Positions 9,118 through 18,375 of a DNA stretch of 64,000 nucleotides are shown in pieces. Position numbers and translations under genes: made by a program. The notes beneath the pieces were generated by a model. The model was given only the letters and a program-made list of their open reading frames with translations. It was not told the DNA's origin and did not search any database. How positions within the stretch are numbered: position 1 is the stretch's first letter; each line of letters begins with the position of its first letter. Source of the stretch: an uncultured Paracoccaceae bacterium (GTDB taxonomy: Bacteria; Pseudomonadota; Alphaproteobacteria; Rhodobacterales; Rhodobacteraceae); the NCBI GenBank assembly GCA_947499725.1, contig CANMPK010000002.1:62001-126000 (forward strand). The letters run 5' to 3'.

Positions 9118-9531
9118 ATGGCAAAGAACAGCTTTCATGACGGTCCAAGCCAACGCCAGTTGCGCGTTGGGGAAACCATTCGCCGGGCGATGTCCGAGAT
9201 CCTGATGCGTGGGGAAATCCACGACACAGACTTGAACCGCATGTCCATCACCGTGGGCGAGGTGCGCGTGTCCCCTGATCTGCGCATTGCCACCGCTTAT
9301 GTGCTGCCTCTGGGCGGCAAAGGCAAAGACGAAGTCATCAAGCTTTTGGCCCGCAACCAGCACGAAATGAAACGTATGATCAGCCACAAGCTGAAACTGA
9401 AACATACGCCAGAAATGCGCTTCCAGCTCGATCTGACCTACGATCAGATGGACGCCACCAAACGCATGCTGGATGACGCCGCCGTACGCCGCGACGTCGA
9501 TGGTGATGGCGATGCGGAGAGCCCTGAGTGA
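9118..9531 (+). CDS. rbfA: 30S ribosome-binding factor A
   Basis: A 137-residue protein with a KH-like fold that acts in late 16S rRNA processing and 30S maturation. The family core is visible in [38 protein letters not shown] and [17 protein letters not shown]. The ATG at 9118 fits family N-termini best; a GTG at 9109 in frame is an alternative. The stop overlaps the GTG start of the DUF2233 gene in a GTGA arrangement, so the two are translationally coupled. truB follows, giving the common rbfA-truB association with one gene interposed. Confidence 0.95.
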   Translation: MAKNSFHDGPSQRQLRVGETIRRAMSEILMRGEIHDTDLNRMSITVGEVRVSPDLRIATAYVLPLGGKGKDEVIKLLARNQHEMKRMISHKLKLKHTPEMRFQLDLTYDQMDATKRMLDDAAVRRDVDGDGDAESPE

Positions 9532-10265
9532 TCCGCCTCCTTGGCCTTCTCGCATCCCTTGCGCTTTGGCCAATCTGCGCCGCGGCTGTTGACTGCCGTA
9601 ACGACACTTTCGAAGGCAACCGCCTGACCGTTTGCGAAGTCGATACAAGCAGCGAAGACCTGCGCCTGTTCCTGCGCGATGAGGATGGGCAAATCCTCGG
9701 TCATTTCTCTGCCATCGACACACAACTGCCCAAAGGCGAAACGCTGAGCTTTGCCACCAACGCAGGCATGTATCACCCAGATCGCCGCCCCGTTGGCTAT
9801 TACCTTGAAAACGGCACGCAAGAGCAGCGCCTCTTCACCAATGCCAGCCCCGGCAACTTCGGCCTGCTGCCCAATGGTGTCTTCTGTATCGGCACGGGCC
9901 GCGCGGATGTCTATGAAACGCTTGATTTCGATGCTCAGAAACCAGATTGCCGCTTCGCCACCCAATCCGGCCCGATGCTGGTGATCGATGGCGAGCTGCA
10001 CCCAAAGTTCCTCGCAAACAGCACATCCGCCTTTATCCGCAACGGCGTAGGCACATCCGCCGATGGCCGTCGCGCGGTCTTTGTGAAATCCGAGAATTCG
10101 CTGAACTTCCACACCTTCGCGCGCTACTTCCGCGACGCACTGAACCTGCCACAAGCGCTGTACTTTGATGGCAAAGTCAGCCGCATGCATGTGCCGTCCC
10201 TCGGCCGCTCTGATCCCGGCTTTTGGCTTGGGCCGATTGTGGGCGTCGTGGAACCCGCACAATAA
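9528..10265 (+). CDS. phosphodiester glycosidase family (DUF2233) secreted protein
   Basis: A 245-residue protein with an N-terminal signal peptide ([17 protein letters not shown]). The rest matches the DUF2233/NAGPA-like fold: [41 protein letters not shown] and AVFVKS are family-like segments. Related proteins hydrolyse phosphodiester-linked sugars. The substrate here is unknown and a periplasmic location is inferred. Translation starts at a GTG overlapping the rbfA stop by 4 bases. It sits inside the rbfA-truB operon, so it is probably expressed with ribosome-maturation genes. Confidence 0.8.
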   Translation: MIRLLGLLASLALWPICAAAVDCRNDTFEGNRLTVCEVDTSSEDLRLFLRDEDGQILGHFSAIDTQLPKGETLSFATNAGMYHPDRRPVGYYLENGTQEQRLFTNASPGNFGLLPNGVFCIGTGRADVYETLDFDAQKPDCRFATQSGPMLVIDGELHPKFLANSTSAFIRNGVGTSADGRRAVFVKSENSLNFHTFARYFRDALNLPQALYFDGKVSRMHVPSLGRSDPGFWLGPIVGVVEPAQ

Positions 10266-10337
10266 GCGCATTGACGAAACACCCCTTGTTTTGTACCCCC
10301 CGCGCCTTGAAACACCGTACCAAGTTTGAGGATTCCC

Positions 10338-11258
10338 ATGGGCCGCACCCGCAAAGGACGTGACATCTCTGGATGGCTGATTGTCGACAAACCGGCAGGC
10401 ATCACCTCAACATCGGTGGTCAACAAGGTGCGCTGGGCGCTTGGGGCCAAAAAGGCCGGCCACGCAGGCACGCTTGATCCAGATGCCACGGGCGTTCTGG
10501 CCGTTGCCTTGGGCGAGGCCACCAAAACCGTGCCCTACATCACCGACGCTTTGAAATGCTACGAATTCACCGTGCGTTTGGGCCAAGCGACCAACACCGA
10601 TGATGCCGAAGGCGAAGTGATCCGCGAATCTGCCAATCGCCCGAATGATGACGAGATCAAAGCCGCGCTCGGCCAATTCGTCGGCGACATCCAGCAAGTG
10701 CCGCCAAAATTCTCTGCCGTGAAAATCGACGGTCAACGCGCCTATAAACTCGCCCGCGATGGCGAAGACATCACGATAAACGCCCGCCCACTTTGGGTCG
10801 AAAGCCTCGTGATGCTAGACCGCGAAGACGAAGACCATGTCTTCCTCGAACTGACCTGCGGCAAAGGCGGCTACGTGCGCTCCATCGCCCGCGATCTGGG
10901 CGAGGCTCTGGGCTGCTACGGTCACGTACGCGAATTGCGCCGCGTCTGGTCTGGTCCGTTCGAAGCTAGCGATGGGCTGAGCATGGAGCAAATCGAAGAG
11001 ATGGCCAAACAGCCAGAACTAGACACGCACCTGCGCCCGATCGCCGAAGGTCTCACCGATCTGCCAGAGGTCACCTGCACACCCGAAGGCGCCGTGCGTC
11101 TGCGCAACGGGAACCCCGGCATGGTGATCGCACAAGACGTGGACTATGGCGAAGATTGCTGGGCCAGCCTGAACGGTGTGCCCGTCGCAGTCGGCACCTT
11201 CAAAGCCGGAGAACTGCACCCAAATCGCGTGTTTGTCTTGCCGGAAACTACCTCTTAA
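10338..11258 (+). CDS. truB: tRNA pseudouridine-55 synthase
   Basis: A 306-residue enzyme that forms pseudouridine 55 in the T-loop of tRNAs. The catalytic Asp is Asp47 in [13 protein letters not shown]. Further family motifs are [38 protein letters not shown] and [16 protein letters not shown], and a C-terminal domain follows. ATG at 10338 with GAGGA 7 bases upstream is chosen over an in-frame TTG at 10326. truB normally neighbours rpsO; here three genes lie between them. Confidence 0.97.
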   Translation: MGRTRKGRDISGWLIVDKPAGITSTSVVNKVRWALGAKKAGHAGTLDPDATGVLAVALGEATKTVPYITDALKCYEFTVRLGQATNTDDAEGEVIRESANRPNDDEIKAALGQFVGDIQQVPPKFSAVKIDGQRAYKLARDGEDITINARPLWVESLVMLDREDEDHVFLELTCGKGGYVRSIARDLGEALGCYGHVRELRRVWSGPFEASDGLSMEQIEEMAKQPELDTHLRPIAEGLTDLPEVTCTPEGAVRLRNGNPGMVIAQDVDYGEDCWASLNGVPVAVGTFKAGELHPNRVFVLPETTS

Positions 11259-11300
11259 ATCTTCGCAGTTGCGTTAACCTTTGCGTTCACCAATTCTGCC

Positions 11301-11358
11301 CATGTACGGCGCTTTCGGGAATCGTACATTTCAGACCCTGAAAAACGCGAATTGACAC
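11301..11358 (+). repeat. dispersed structured repeat, copy A
   Basis: Starts CATGTACGG and forms an inverted repeat with CGTACATTTCAG, then runs to GCGAATTGACAC. The same order of blocks (CATGTA-GG, GTACATTTCAG, GAAA, GCGAATTG-CAC) recurs at 54409-54471 upstream of the DUF4041/GIY-YIG gene. Here it ends 8 bases before the DUF1643 start codon. Function unknown. Confidence 0.5.
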
Positions 11359-11366
11359 ATTAGCGA

Positions 11367-11903
11367 ATGATTAAGCGACAGTTCCAAAAAGAAGATGCCG
11401 CCTCCGAGGCGTGGTATTCAGACGACGAAGTCTACCGCTATGCGCTGACCCGAATCTGGGATGAGGCAGCGCAAAAAGTTGCCTTTGTGATGCTAAACCC
11501 TTCCAAAGCCACAGAAATTCAGAACGACCCCACCATCGAACGCTGCGAACGCCGCGCCCGTGCTTTGGGATTTGGCGGCTTTCGCGCGGTGAATATCTTT
11601 GCCCTACGCGAGACAGACCCGCATAAAATGCGGCGCCACACTTCCCCAGAAGGCCCTGAAAACAAACAAGTTTTGCAAGACACCTGTGATTGGGCAGATG
11701 TCATTATCGCCGCTTGGGGCACCCACGGCGCGCATCTGGATCAGGGCGAAAAAGTGCGTGATTTGCTCTTTGCAGCGGCCCAAAAATCCAGCCGCGATCT
11801 CTATACATTTGGCCTCACCAAACACGGCCACCCGCGCCATCCGCTTTATGTGGCCTATGCGCAAAAGCCGGAAGTGTGGCATCAACCCATTGAAATAAGG
11901 TGA
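11367..11903 (+). CDS. DUF1643 domain-containing protein
   Basis: A 178-residue cytoplasmic protein. The family pattern is clear: YRYALTRIWDE, VAFVMLNPSKATEIQNDPTIERCERRARALGFGG, NIFALRETDPHKMRR, VIIAAWGTHG and a C-terminal HPRHPLYV. DUF1643 has no established biochemical function and is patchily distributed in bacteria and phages. No signal peptide or membrane segment. The upstream 108-base gap contains the structured repeat copy A. The DUF5665 gene follows after 4 bases, so the two form an operon. It is one of the genes separating truB from rpsO. Confidence 0.8.
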   Translation: MIKRQFQKEDAASEAWYSDDEVYRYALTRIWDEAAQKVAFVMLNPSKATEIQNDPTIERCERRARALGFGGFRAVNIFALRETDPHKMRRHTSPEGPENKQVLQDTCDWADVIIAAWGTHGAHLDQGEKVRDLLFAAAQKSSRDLYTFGLTKHGHPRHPLYVAYAQKPEVWHQPIEIR

Positions 11904-11907
11904 TAAA

Positions 11908-12174
11908 ATGAACAGCACTGACCAAGCCGCTCTGAATTCTCTGGCCACAGAACTGGCGCGTTTGAACAAACACCGCTTCATTCGCGTGCAAGATTCCTAC
12001 TGGCGCTTGATCCTGTTCCAATTCACCCGTGGCTTGGCCTTCGGTCTGGGCTCCGCTGTTGGCGCAACGATCTTGCTTTCGGCCGTAACCCTCTGGCTCA
12101 GCCAAATCGAATTCCTCCCCATCATCGGAGATTGGGCCGCACAGATCGTTCAGCAAATCGAAAGCGCGCAGTAA
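11908..12174 (+). CDS. DUF5665-like small membrane protein
   Basis: An 88-residue protein: a polar N-terminus (ELARLNKHRFIRVQDSYWRLILFQFTRG), then one long hydrophobic segment (LAFGLGSAVGATILLSAVTLWLS) and a short amphipathic tail. This resembles the DUF5665 family of single-span inner-membrane proteins, with no known function. GGTGATAAA before the ATG supplies a weak ribosome-binding site. Probably cotranscribed with the DUF1643 gene. Confidence 0.65.
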   Translation: MNSTDQAALNSLATELARLNKHRFIRVQDSYWRLILFQFTRGLAFGLGSAVGATILLSAVTLWLSQIEFLPIIGDWAAQIVQQIESAQ

Positions 12175-12281
12175 CCACGATCTACTCGGGCTATTAACCA
12201 ACAATCTAAGTTGTTGTTTATGCTTGTGAAAAAACGTGTTCCAATAAGGAGGCTTTGGGTAAGCACCTTAGGGGAACACGC

Positions 12282-13184
12282 ATGTGGATCATTGCAAGCC
12301 TATTGGGAATGGTGGCACTGGGGGCGTCCTTCGTGGGCGTCTCCAGCTCTACCGGTTCCGATGTGGCTGATGATGACAGCCACGAAGAAGACACCACTCA
12401 AGATCAAATCTTCTCCGGCAATACTGGCGCAGATCAATTGTTGGGCGATGCAGGGGAAGATCAGATAAATGGATATGAAAACAACGACTTAATCACCGGC
12501 GGCGCAGGCGATGACCGTCTGTTTGGTGATCTGGGCGACGACACTTTGCAAGGCGGCGCCGATGCAGATTCTTTACAAGGCGGCGCGGGCCAAGACCTGT
12601 TGCAAGGCGATGACGGTAACGACTGGCTCGCCGGCGCAACGGGTGATGACACGTTGCATGGCGGCGCGGATGATGACTCTCTGAACGGCGGAACAGGCGA
12701 TGATACGCTGCATGGCGATGCCGGTGATGATTGGCTAAGTGGTGGAAATGGCAGTGATTTTCTGCACGGCGGCACTGGCGGAGATACCCTCAGCGGCGGC
12801 GAAGGCGCAGACATCCTCGATGGCCGCGCAACCGACAACACAGGCGACAGCCTGTCTGGCGGCAATGGCGAAGACACGATTTTTGCAGGCAAAAACGATC
12901 TGATCACCGGCGGCGCAGATGCGGATACAGTCTATATCGGCGATTGGCTTGGCGAAGATACGCCAGCGATATGGACCGATTTCAACCCTGACGAAGACAA
13001 TGTGGTTCTGATGGTCCCGCTAGATGATCTGGACAACGCCTACATCTCTGTCCTGCCCGACCCCACAGATTCCAACATCGCCCACGTTTCGCTCAACGGC
13101 GAAACCCTGCTGCACATCCATGGCGGCGGCATGCTCACCGCGGCAGATATCTCGCTTGTACCCGCCACGCCAAACAACGAATAA
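12282..13184 (+). CDS. calcium-binding RTX-repeat protein with N-terminal hydrophobic anchor
   Basis: A 300-residue acidic protein. It begins with a hydrophobic segment ([22 protein letters not shown]) followed by an Asp/Glu-rich linker. Then come about a dozen Gly-Gly-x-Gly-x-Asp nonapeptide-type repeats, roughly residues 45-190, of the hemolysin-type calcium-binding class. A non-repetitive C-terminal domain of about 100 residues follows. The leading hydrophobic segment is unusual, because RTX proteins are normally exported by type I secretion using a C-terminal signal. No ABC/HlyD genes are nearby. ATG at 12282 has AGGGGA upstream; a TTG at 12255 is possible but sits too close to its AAGGAGG. 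Function unknown. Confidence 0.8.
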   Translation: MWIIASLLGMVALGASFVGVSSSTGSDVADDDSHEEDTTQDQIFSGNTGADQLLGDAGEDQINGYENNDLITGGAGDDRLFGDLGDDTLQGGADADSLQGGAGQDLLQGDDGNDWLAGATGDDTLHGGADDDSLNGGTGDDTLHGDAGDDWLSGGNGSDFLHGGTGGDTLSGGEGADILDGRATDNTGDSLSGGNGEDTIFAGKNDLITGGADADTVYIGDWLGEDTPAIWTDFNPDEDNVVLMVPLDDLDNAYISVLPDPTDSNIAHVSLNGETLLHIHGGGMLTAADISLVPATPNNE

Positions 13185-13329
13185 CCCCTTCCAATCCCAG
13201 TAAAATAAGCCTATACGCCCCCATCTGCTGATGGTTCCGCAATGGAATCACCTGCGGGTATTTTACAGGACCTTGCTGGACGACATCCCGGCTTGTGCCC
13301 TTAACCCTTTAAAAACAAAGGAGATCCCG

Positions 13330-13599
13330 ATGTCGATCACTGTTGAAGAAAAAGCACGCGTTCTGAAAGAATTCGCAACAAAAGAGGGCGACACTGGTTC
13401 CCCTGAAGTACAAGTTGCGATCCTGTCTTCCCGTATCTCTACGCTGACAGAGCACTTCAAAACACACAAAAAAGACAACCACGGCCGTCGCGGCCTGCTG
13501 AAAATGGTTGCTCAGCGCCGTAAGCTGCTGGACTACCTGAAAGGCAAGGACGAGGCGCGTTACGCGGACCTGATCAAACGTCTTGGCCTGCGTCGCTAA
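13330..13599 (+). CDS. rpsO: 30S ribosomal protein S15
   Basis: An 89-residue primary 16S rRNA-binding protein. The signature [38 protein letters not shown] is complete, as is the C-terminal [22 protein letters not shown]. The ATG at 13330 is preceded by AAAGGAG at ideal spacing; the longer in-frame extension to 13231 is not family-like. The 145-base upstream gap is probably its promoter and leader. A strong terminator separates it from pnp. In E. coli S15 represses its own translation through a leader structure; I cannot confirm that here. Confidence 0.98.
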   Translation: MSITVEEKARVLKEFATKEGDTGSPEVQVAILSSRISTLTEHFKTHKKDNHGRRGLLKMVAQRRKLLDYLKGKDEARYADLIKRLGLRR

Positions 13600-13618
13600 G
13601 ACCAGATCATTCGGATCG

Positions 13619-13652
13619 AAACGCCCGTTGCTTTGCAGCGGGCGTTTTTCTT
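13619..13652 (+). terminator. Rho-independent terminator after rpsO
   Basis: A 12-bp stem, AACGCCCGTTGC (13620-13631) paired with GCAGCGGGCGTT (13635-13646) with one G-T wobble, has a 3-base loop and is followed by a T-rich tail. It lies 20 bases after the rpsO stop and should uncouple rpsO from pnp. Confidence 0.85.
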
Positions 13653-13798
13653 TGGGGCAAGGCGCAAACCCACCGCCTTTTTCTTCCCAAACCTAAAAAA
13701 ACAATGTATGGGCGATCTATCTGAGACGGTGCGCCCACGACCCGGGGCCATCAAAGCAAGATATTCAGGGTCGGCGGCAATGGGGCCGTCATTTAAAC

Positions 13799-13827
13799 GG
13801 GAGACCCGGAGGGCCGGGAGTGCTCCC
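13799..13827 (+). promoter_or_regulatory. nested hairpin in the pnp leader
   Basis: An outer stem GGGAG/CTCCC (13799-13803 with 13823-13827) encloses an inner stem CCCGG-AGGG-CCGGG (13805-13818). It ends 4 bases before the AGGA ribosome-binding site of pnp. In E. coli, pnp autoregulation uses a leader hairpin cut by RNase III. A similar role here is inference from position. Confidence 0.45.
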
Positions 13828-13842
13828 ATCTAGGATACGATG

Positions 13843-15984
13843 ATGTTTAACGAAGTTAAAAAATCGATGCAGTGGGGCGAAGAGACGCTCACACTGGAAA
13901 CGGGTAAAGTTGCCCGTCAGGCTGATGGTACTGTGATCGCCACTTTGGGTGAAACCAGTGTTATGGCCAACGTGACCTTTGCAAAGGCACCAAAACCAGG
14001 TCAGGATTTCTTCCCTCTGACCGTGCACTACCAAGAGAAATACTATGCCGCGGGTAAAGTCCCAGGCGGTTTCTTCAAGCGCGAAGCGCGCCCAACTGAA
14101 AAAGAAACACTGACAGCCCGTCTGATCGACCGTCCGATCCGCCCGCTGTTCGTGGAAGGCTTCAAAAACGAAGTTCTGGTCATGTGTACCGTTCTGTCCC
14201 ACGATCTGGTGAACGACGCAGACATGGTTGCAATGATCGCGGCATCCGCGGCACTGACCATCTCTGGCGCACCATTCATGGGCCCAATCGGCGCAGCACG
14301 TGTTGGCTTTGAAGATGGCGAATATGTTCTGAACCCAACTGTTGATGACATGCAGGACCTGCGCAACAACCCAGACCAACGTCTGGATCTGGTTGTAGCC
14401 GGTACCAAAGACGCTGTGATGATGGTTGAATCCGAAGCTTACGAACTGTCCGAAGCAGAAATGCTGGGTGCGGTTAAGTTTGCGCACGATGCTTTCCAGC
14501 CAGTGATCGACCTGATCATCGATCTGGCCGAAGACGCGGCGAAAGAGCCGTTCGACTTCCAACCACCAGAATACGCTGACCTGTTCGCAGCTGTAAAAGC
14601 AGCCGGCGAAGAGCAAATGCGCGCAGCATTCGCACTGACAGACAAGCAAGAGCGTACATCCGCTGTTGCCGCAGCACGTGAAGCGATCAAAGCAGCGCTG
14701 AGCGAAGAGCAACTGGAAGACGCGAACCTGGGTTCCGCAATGAAAAAGCTGGAAGCAGGCATCCTGCGCGGCGACGTTGTGAAAACAGGTACGCGTATCG
14801 ATGGTCGCGCAACAGACACTGTTCGCCCAATCGAAAGCCAGGTTGGCTTCCTGCCACGTACACACGGTTCCGCACTGTTCACACGTGGTGAGACACAGGG
14901 TCTGGTTGTGACCACGCTGGGTACTGGCGACGACGAGCAAATCATCGACGCGCTGCACGGCAACTTCCGCAGCAACTTTATGCTGCACTATAACTTCCCT
15001 CCATACTCTGTGGGTGAAGTTGGCCGCGTGGGTTCCCCAGGTCGTCGTGAAATCGGTCACGGTAAACTGGCATGGCGCGCGTTGCAGGCGGTTCTGCCAG
15101 CGGCAACTGACTTCCCTTACACAGTACGTGTTGTGTCCGAGATCACTGAATCCAACGGTTCCTCCTCTATGGCATCTGTCTGTGGTGGCTCCCTGTCCAT
15201 GATGGACGCGGGTGTTCCACTGAAAGCAGCCGTCGCTGGTGTTGCGATGGGTCTGATCCTGGAAGACGATGGCTCTTACGCGATCCTGACAGACATTCTG
15301 GGTGACGAAGATCACCTAGGTGACATGGACTTCAAAGTGGCGGGTACCGAAAACGGCATCACGTCTCTGCAGATGGACATCAAGGTTGCAGGTATTACAC
15401 CTGAGATCATGGAAAAAGCGCTGGCACAGGCGAAAGACGGCCGGATGCACATCCTGGGTGAGATGAACAAGGCGCTGTCTGGCACCTCTGACTTCTCCGT
15501 TCACGCGCCTCGCATCGAGACCATGAACATCCCAACCGACAAGATCCGTGAAGTGATCGGTTCCGGTGGTAAGGTTATCCGTGAAATCGTTGAAGTGTCC
15601 GGCGCGAAAGTCGACATCAACGACGAAGGTGTGATCAAAATTGCATCTCCGAACGGTGACTCCATCCAGAAAGCCTACGACATGATCCACGCGATCGTGG
15701 CAGAGCCAGAAGAAGGCGCGGTTTACACTGGTAAAGTGGTTAAGATCGTAGACTTCGGTGCTTTCGTGAACTTCTTCGGCAAGCGCGACGGTCTGGTCCA
15801 CGTGTCTCAGATCGAAAACCGCCGCTTGAACCACCCTTCCGACGTTCTGAAAGAAGGTCAGGAAGTTAAGGTTAAGCTGCTGGGCTTTGACGATCGCGGC
15901 AAGGTTCGCCTGTCTATGAAAGTTGTAGATCAGGAAACCGGCGAAGAGATCGCCCCAGAGAAAAAAGAAAAAGCTGACGACTAA
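13843..15984 (+). CDS. pnp: polyribonucleotide nucleotidyltransferase (PNPase)
   Basis: A 713-residue phosphorolytic 3'-5' exoribonuclease and degradosome enzyme. Two RNase PH domains (first with [11 protein letters not shown], second with [22 protein letters not shown]) flank an alpha-helical domain. A KH domain ([15 protein letters not shown]) and a C-terminal S1 domain ([20 protein letters not shown]) follow. Codon choice is biased, as expected for an abundant protein. ATG at 13843 is preferred by family; an adjacent ATG at 13840 is in frame. Preceded by a hairpin leader and followed by its own terminator. Full length with no damage. Confidence 0.98.
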   Translation: MFNEVKKSMQWGEETLTLETGKVARQADGTVIATLGETSVMANVTFAKAPKPGQDFFPLTVHYQEKYYAAGKVPGGFFKREARPTEKETLTARLIDRPIRPLFVEGFKNEVLVMCTVLSHDLVNDADMVAMIAASAALTISGAPFMGPIGAARVGFEDGEYVLNPTVDDMQDLRNNPDQRLDLVVAGTKDAVMMVESEAYELSEAEMLGAVKFAHDAFQPVIDLIIDLAEDAAKEPFDFQPPEYADLFAAVKAAGEEQMRAAFALTDKQERTSAVAAAREAIKAALSEEQLEDANLGSAMKKLEAGILRGDVVKTGTRIDGRATDTVRPIESQVGFLPRTHGSALFTRGETQGLVVTTLGTGDDEQIIDALHGNFRSNFMLHYNFPPYSVGEVGRVGSPGRREIGHGKLAWRALQAVLPAATDFPYTVRVVSEITESNGSSSMASVCGGSLSMMDAGVPLKAAVAGVAMGLILEDDGSYAILTDILGDEDHLGDMDFKVAGTENGITSLQMDIKVAGITPEIMEKALAQAKDGRMHILGEMNKALSGTSDFSVHAPRIETMNIPTDKIREVIGSGGKVIREIVEVSGAKVDINDEGVIKIASPNGDSIQKAYDMIHAIVAEPEEGAVYTGKVVKIVDFGAFVNFFGKRDGLVHVSQIENRRLNHPSDVLKEGQEVKVKLLGFDDRGKVRLSMKVVDQETGEEIAPEKKEKADD

Positions 15985-16004
15985 GGTCTGATTGCTTGAA
16001 ATAG

Positions 16005-16034
16005 AAAGGCCCTCGCGATTGCGGGGGCCTTTTT
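16005..16034 (+). terminator. Rho-independent terminator after pnp
   Basis: AAAGGCCCTCGC pairs with GCGGGGGCCTTT (one wobble) across a GATT loop, followed by TTTT. It begins 20 bases after the pnp stop and isolates pnp from the glycosyltransferase genes. Confidence 0.85.
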
Positions 16035-16081
16035 GATTCAGTACTGTGGACCTTGTCAGTGAAACTCACTACCAAATCGAC

Positions 16082-16801
16082 ATGGTTAACTCATACATCA
16101 TTCATTTAGAACGCAGCACACAACGTAAGCCACTGGTTGAGGACCTAAAGCGTGCTTTACCCAATGCAATCGTTTTGTCAGCGATCGATGGTAAAGAAAT
16201 TTCAGAATTAGAGTTATCGAAAGTTATTCGGCAAAAGGTTTTTGAACCAAAATACCCATTTACACTGGGAAAATCAGAAATTGGCTGCTTTTTGTCTCAC
16301 CGCGCTGCTTGGCAGAAAATTGCAAACGGGCAAGCCGATTTTGGCATCGTTGTAGAAGATGATATTCAAACCGGCCCCGACTTTGATGCCATTTTGCAAG
16401 AAGCACTCGCACTTGCAAACAAAGACTCCCTGATACGCTTCCCAATAAAAAACCGAGAACGCCCTGCACAGGATGTTGTTGTGAACAACATAGCTCATTT
16501 TTTCAGACCAAAGGAAATTGGCCTTACGGCTGCTTTGTATGTTCTCGGAAAGACCGCAGCTGAGAGACTTGTTGATAGATCTGAGTTCATTGATCGTCCT
16601 GTAGATACCTGGCTACAAATGCGCTGGGTCACAGGTGTGGATAGCCTCACAGTTTGGCCAAGTCACATCTCAAGCGCAGCAAGCCTTCACGGCGGCTCTA
16701 CAATACAAGTTAAACAAAGAAATTTATGGCATAAACTAAAGCGTTCGATTTCTCGCAGTCGTTATCGTGCCTATATTACCCGAAAATCCAAAATCTCATG
16801 A
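16082..16801 (+). CDS. glycosyltransferase family 25 (LPS/surface glycan)
   Basis: A 239-residue predicted cytoplasmic glycosyltransferase. Family 25 signatures are present: VNSYIIHLERSTQRK at the N-terminus, GKSEIGCFLSHRAAW, and the acidic metal/nucleotide motif VEDDI. The C-terminal tail is basic. GT25 enzymes usually add galactose or similar sugars to LPS core; donor and acceptor are unknown here. A GTG at 16046 in frame is an alternative start, but family similarity begins at the ATG at 16082, which has a poor ribosome-binding site. The sequence is visibly AT-richer than its neighbours, suggesting transfer. Its last 4 bases overlap the next gene (ATGA). Confidence 0.8.
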   Translation: MVNSYIIHLERSTQRKPLVEDLKRALPNAIVLSAIDGKEISELELSKVIRQKVFEPKYPFTLGKSEIGCFLSHRAAWQKIANGQADFGIVVEDDIQTGPDFDAILQEALALANKDSLIRFPIKNRERPAQDVVVNNIAHFFRPKEIGLTAALYVLGKTAAERLVDRSEFIDRPVDTWLQMRWVTGVDSLTVWPSHISSAASLHGGSTIQVKQRNLWHKLKRSISRSRYRAYITRKSKIS

Positions 16802-17637
16802 TCTATTGTCGTTTTCATGGCCGCACCGGCAATCAAATGTTTCAATACGCTGCGGCACGAGCACTGTCTTTGCGCCATGACGTCGATGTCGTTTTAGATG
16901 ATCGTCGTGCATTGGCACGAGGCGAACGATCCCTGACGCGAGTATTCGACCTAAATCTAGCAAGTTCGACTGACCTACCGCCAGCACAACACACCCATAA
17001 ACTACAATACCATTTGTGGCGGGCTTTTGGCCGAAGCCCCAAATTTTATCGAGAGCCAAAACTTGGTTTTTGCCCCGAAGTGCTAAGCCTTCCGGACAAT
17101 GTATATCTGCACGGGTACTGGCAGTCGGAAAAGTACTTTTCCGATTGTGCCGAAACCATTCGGGACGACTTCAAATTTCCAGAAGCTAAAGGCAAAAACG
17201 CCGAATTGGTCCAACAGATTAGTGAAACGAAAAACGCCACTTCATTGCACCTGCGGCGCGGCGACTATGTCTCTAACGCCTCTCATGTCGTATGTGCACA
17301 GCCCTACTATGACAGGGCTCTTGCAGCTTTGCAGGAAAAGCTTCCAGAAGAGTTCCAAATCTTTGTCTTCTCTGACGACCCAGTCTGGGCCGCGAACAAC
17401 CTGCAGCTCCCGGGAACAACTGTAATCGTCGATCACAACGGTGAAGAAAGCGACTATGCGGATATGCACCTGATGTCTTTGTGCCAACACAACATCATTG
17501 CGAATAGCTCGTTTTCTTGGTGGGGCGCTTGGTTGAACCAAAACGAAAATCGCAATGTCATCGCACCGCAAACTTGGTTTGGTAAAACAAAATTATCCAA
17601 CCCCGATATTTGGGCTCAGGGCTGGACAAAGGTCTAG
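16798..17637 (+). CDS. alpha-1,2-fucosyltransferase family (GT11)
   Basis: A 279-residue enzyme of glycosyltransferase family 11. The N-terminal GRTGNQMFQYAAARALS motif and HLRRGDYV at residues 151-158 (GDP-fucose binding) are diagnostic, as is the C-terminal SSFSWWGAWLN. It probably transfers L-fucose or a related 6-deoxyhexose to a surface glycan. Coupled to the GT25 gene by a 4-base overlap, so the pair likely acts on the same glycan. No GDP-fucose synthesis genes are in the window. It converges with the peroxiredoxin gene with only 3 bases between stops and no visible terminator. Confidence 0.88.
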   Translation: MIYCRFHGRTGNQMFQYAAARALSLRHDVDVVLDDRRALARGERSLTRVFDLNLASSTDLPPAQHTHKLQYHLWRAFGRSPKFYREPKLGFCPEVLSLPDNVYLHGYWQSEKYFSDCAETIRDDFKFPEAKGKNAELVQQISETKNATSLHLRRGDYVSNASHVVCAQPYYDRALAALQEKLPEEFQIFVFSDDPVWAANNLQLPGTTVIVDHNGEESDYADMHLMSLCQHNIIANSSFSWWGAWLNQNENRNVIAPQTWFGKTKLSNPDIWAQGWTKV

Positions 17638-17640
17638 GTT

Positions 17641-18291
17641 TTACTCAGGCGCTTTTGTCTTGCGCAAGTATGGGAAGATCGTCTCGAACTCACCGAATTT
17701 CGCAGTCGCATCTTCGTTCGAAACCGTTGGCGGAATGATCACATCTTCGCCTGGCACCCAGTTCGCAGGCGTCGCAACACCCTTGCCAGACATCTGCAAA
17801 CCATCCAGCGCACGCAGGATTTCTGCAAAGTTGCGGCCCACGGTCATTGGATAGGTCATAGACAGCTTCAACTGCTTGTCTGGCCCGATGATAAAGACAG
17901 ACCGCACCGTCGCGCTGTGTGCGGGCGTACGACCGTCTGGCAGATAGGCCTCGGCTGGCAGCATATCAAACAGCTTAGAAACCTTCAGCTCACCATCCGC
18001 AATGATCGGAAAACCAGCCGGCGCATTGCCGTAGGCTTCTATGTCTTTCTTCCAGCCCTTGTGCTCTTCCACGCCATCTACGGACACACCAATCACCTTG
18101 GTGCCACGTGCCGCCCATTCATCAGCCAATTGTGCGACGGCTGAAAATTCTGTGGTGCAAACCGGAGTAAAATCTTTTGGGTGCGAGAACAGGATCGCCC
18201 AGCTATCGCCAATCCAATCGTGGAATGAAATTTCGCCCTGATCGGTTTCTGCCGTGAAATCAGGTACCACGTCGTTAATTCTTAGTCCCAT
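17641..18291 (-). CDS. 1-Cys peroxiredoxin (Prx6 type)
   Basis: A 216-residue thiol peroxidase that reduces H2O2 and organic hydroperoxides. The active site FSHPKDFTPVCTTEF places the peroxidatic Cys at residue 45 with the conserved Thr at 42. No other Cys is present, so it is a 1-Cys enzyme needing an external thiol. The extended C-terminal domain (PMTVGRNFAEILRALDGLQ) typifies the Prx6 subgroup. GGGAGG precedes the ATG at 18291. The 84-base gap to the RluA gene holds a CAAGCG/CGCTTG hairpin without a T-run. Confidence 0.93.
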   Translation of the reverse strand: MGLRINDVVPDFTAETDQGEISFHDWIGDSWAILFSHPKDFTPVCTTEFSAVAQLADEWAARGTKVIGVSVDGVEEHKGWKKDIEAYGNAPAGFPIIADGELKVSKLFDMLPAEAYLPDGRTPAHSATVRSVFIIGPDKQLKLSMTYPMTVGRNFAEILRALDGLQMSGKGVATPANWVPGEDVIIPPTVSNEDATAKFGEFETIFPYLRKTKAPE

Positions 18292-18375
18292 TGGAACCTC
18301 CCGAATTGCATTAAATCATGCGCACACAGGAGCCCGCATTTCACCGAGCGTCAAGGGGCAAGCGAGGGCGCTTGA

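Noticed and set aside
12480-12840. Repetitive DNA that could be mistaken for a CRISPR or minisatellite.
   Set aside because: The periodicity is that of codons for GGxGxD calcium-binding nonapeptides in an open reading frame; there are no conserved repeats with unique spacers.
13789-15315. A long open frame antisense to pnp (about 508 codons).
   Set aside because: It mirrors a complete pnp with high codon bias; its translation is rich in His, Cys and Arg and shows no domain, so it is a shadow.
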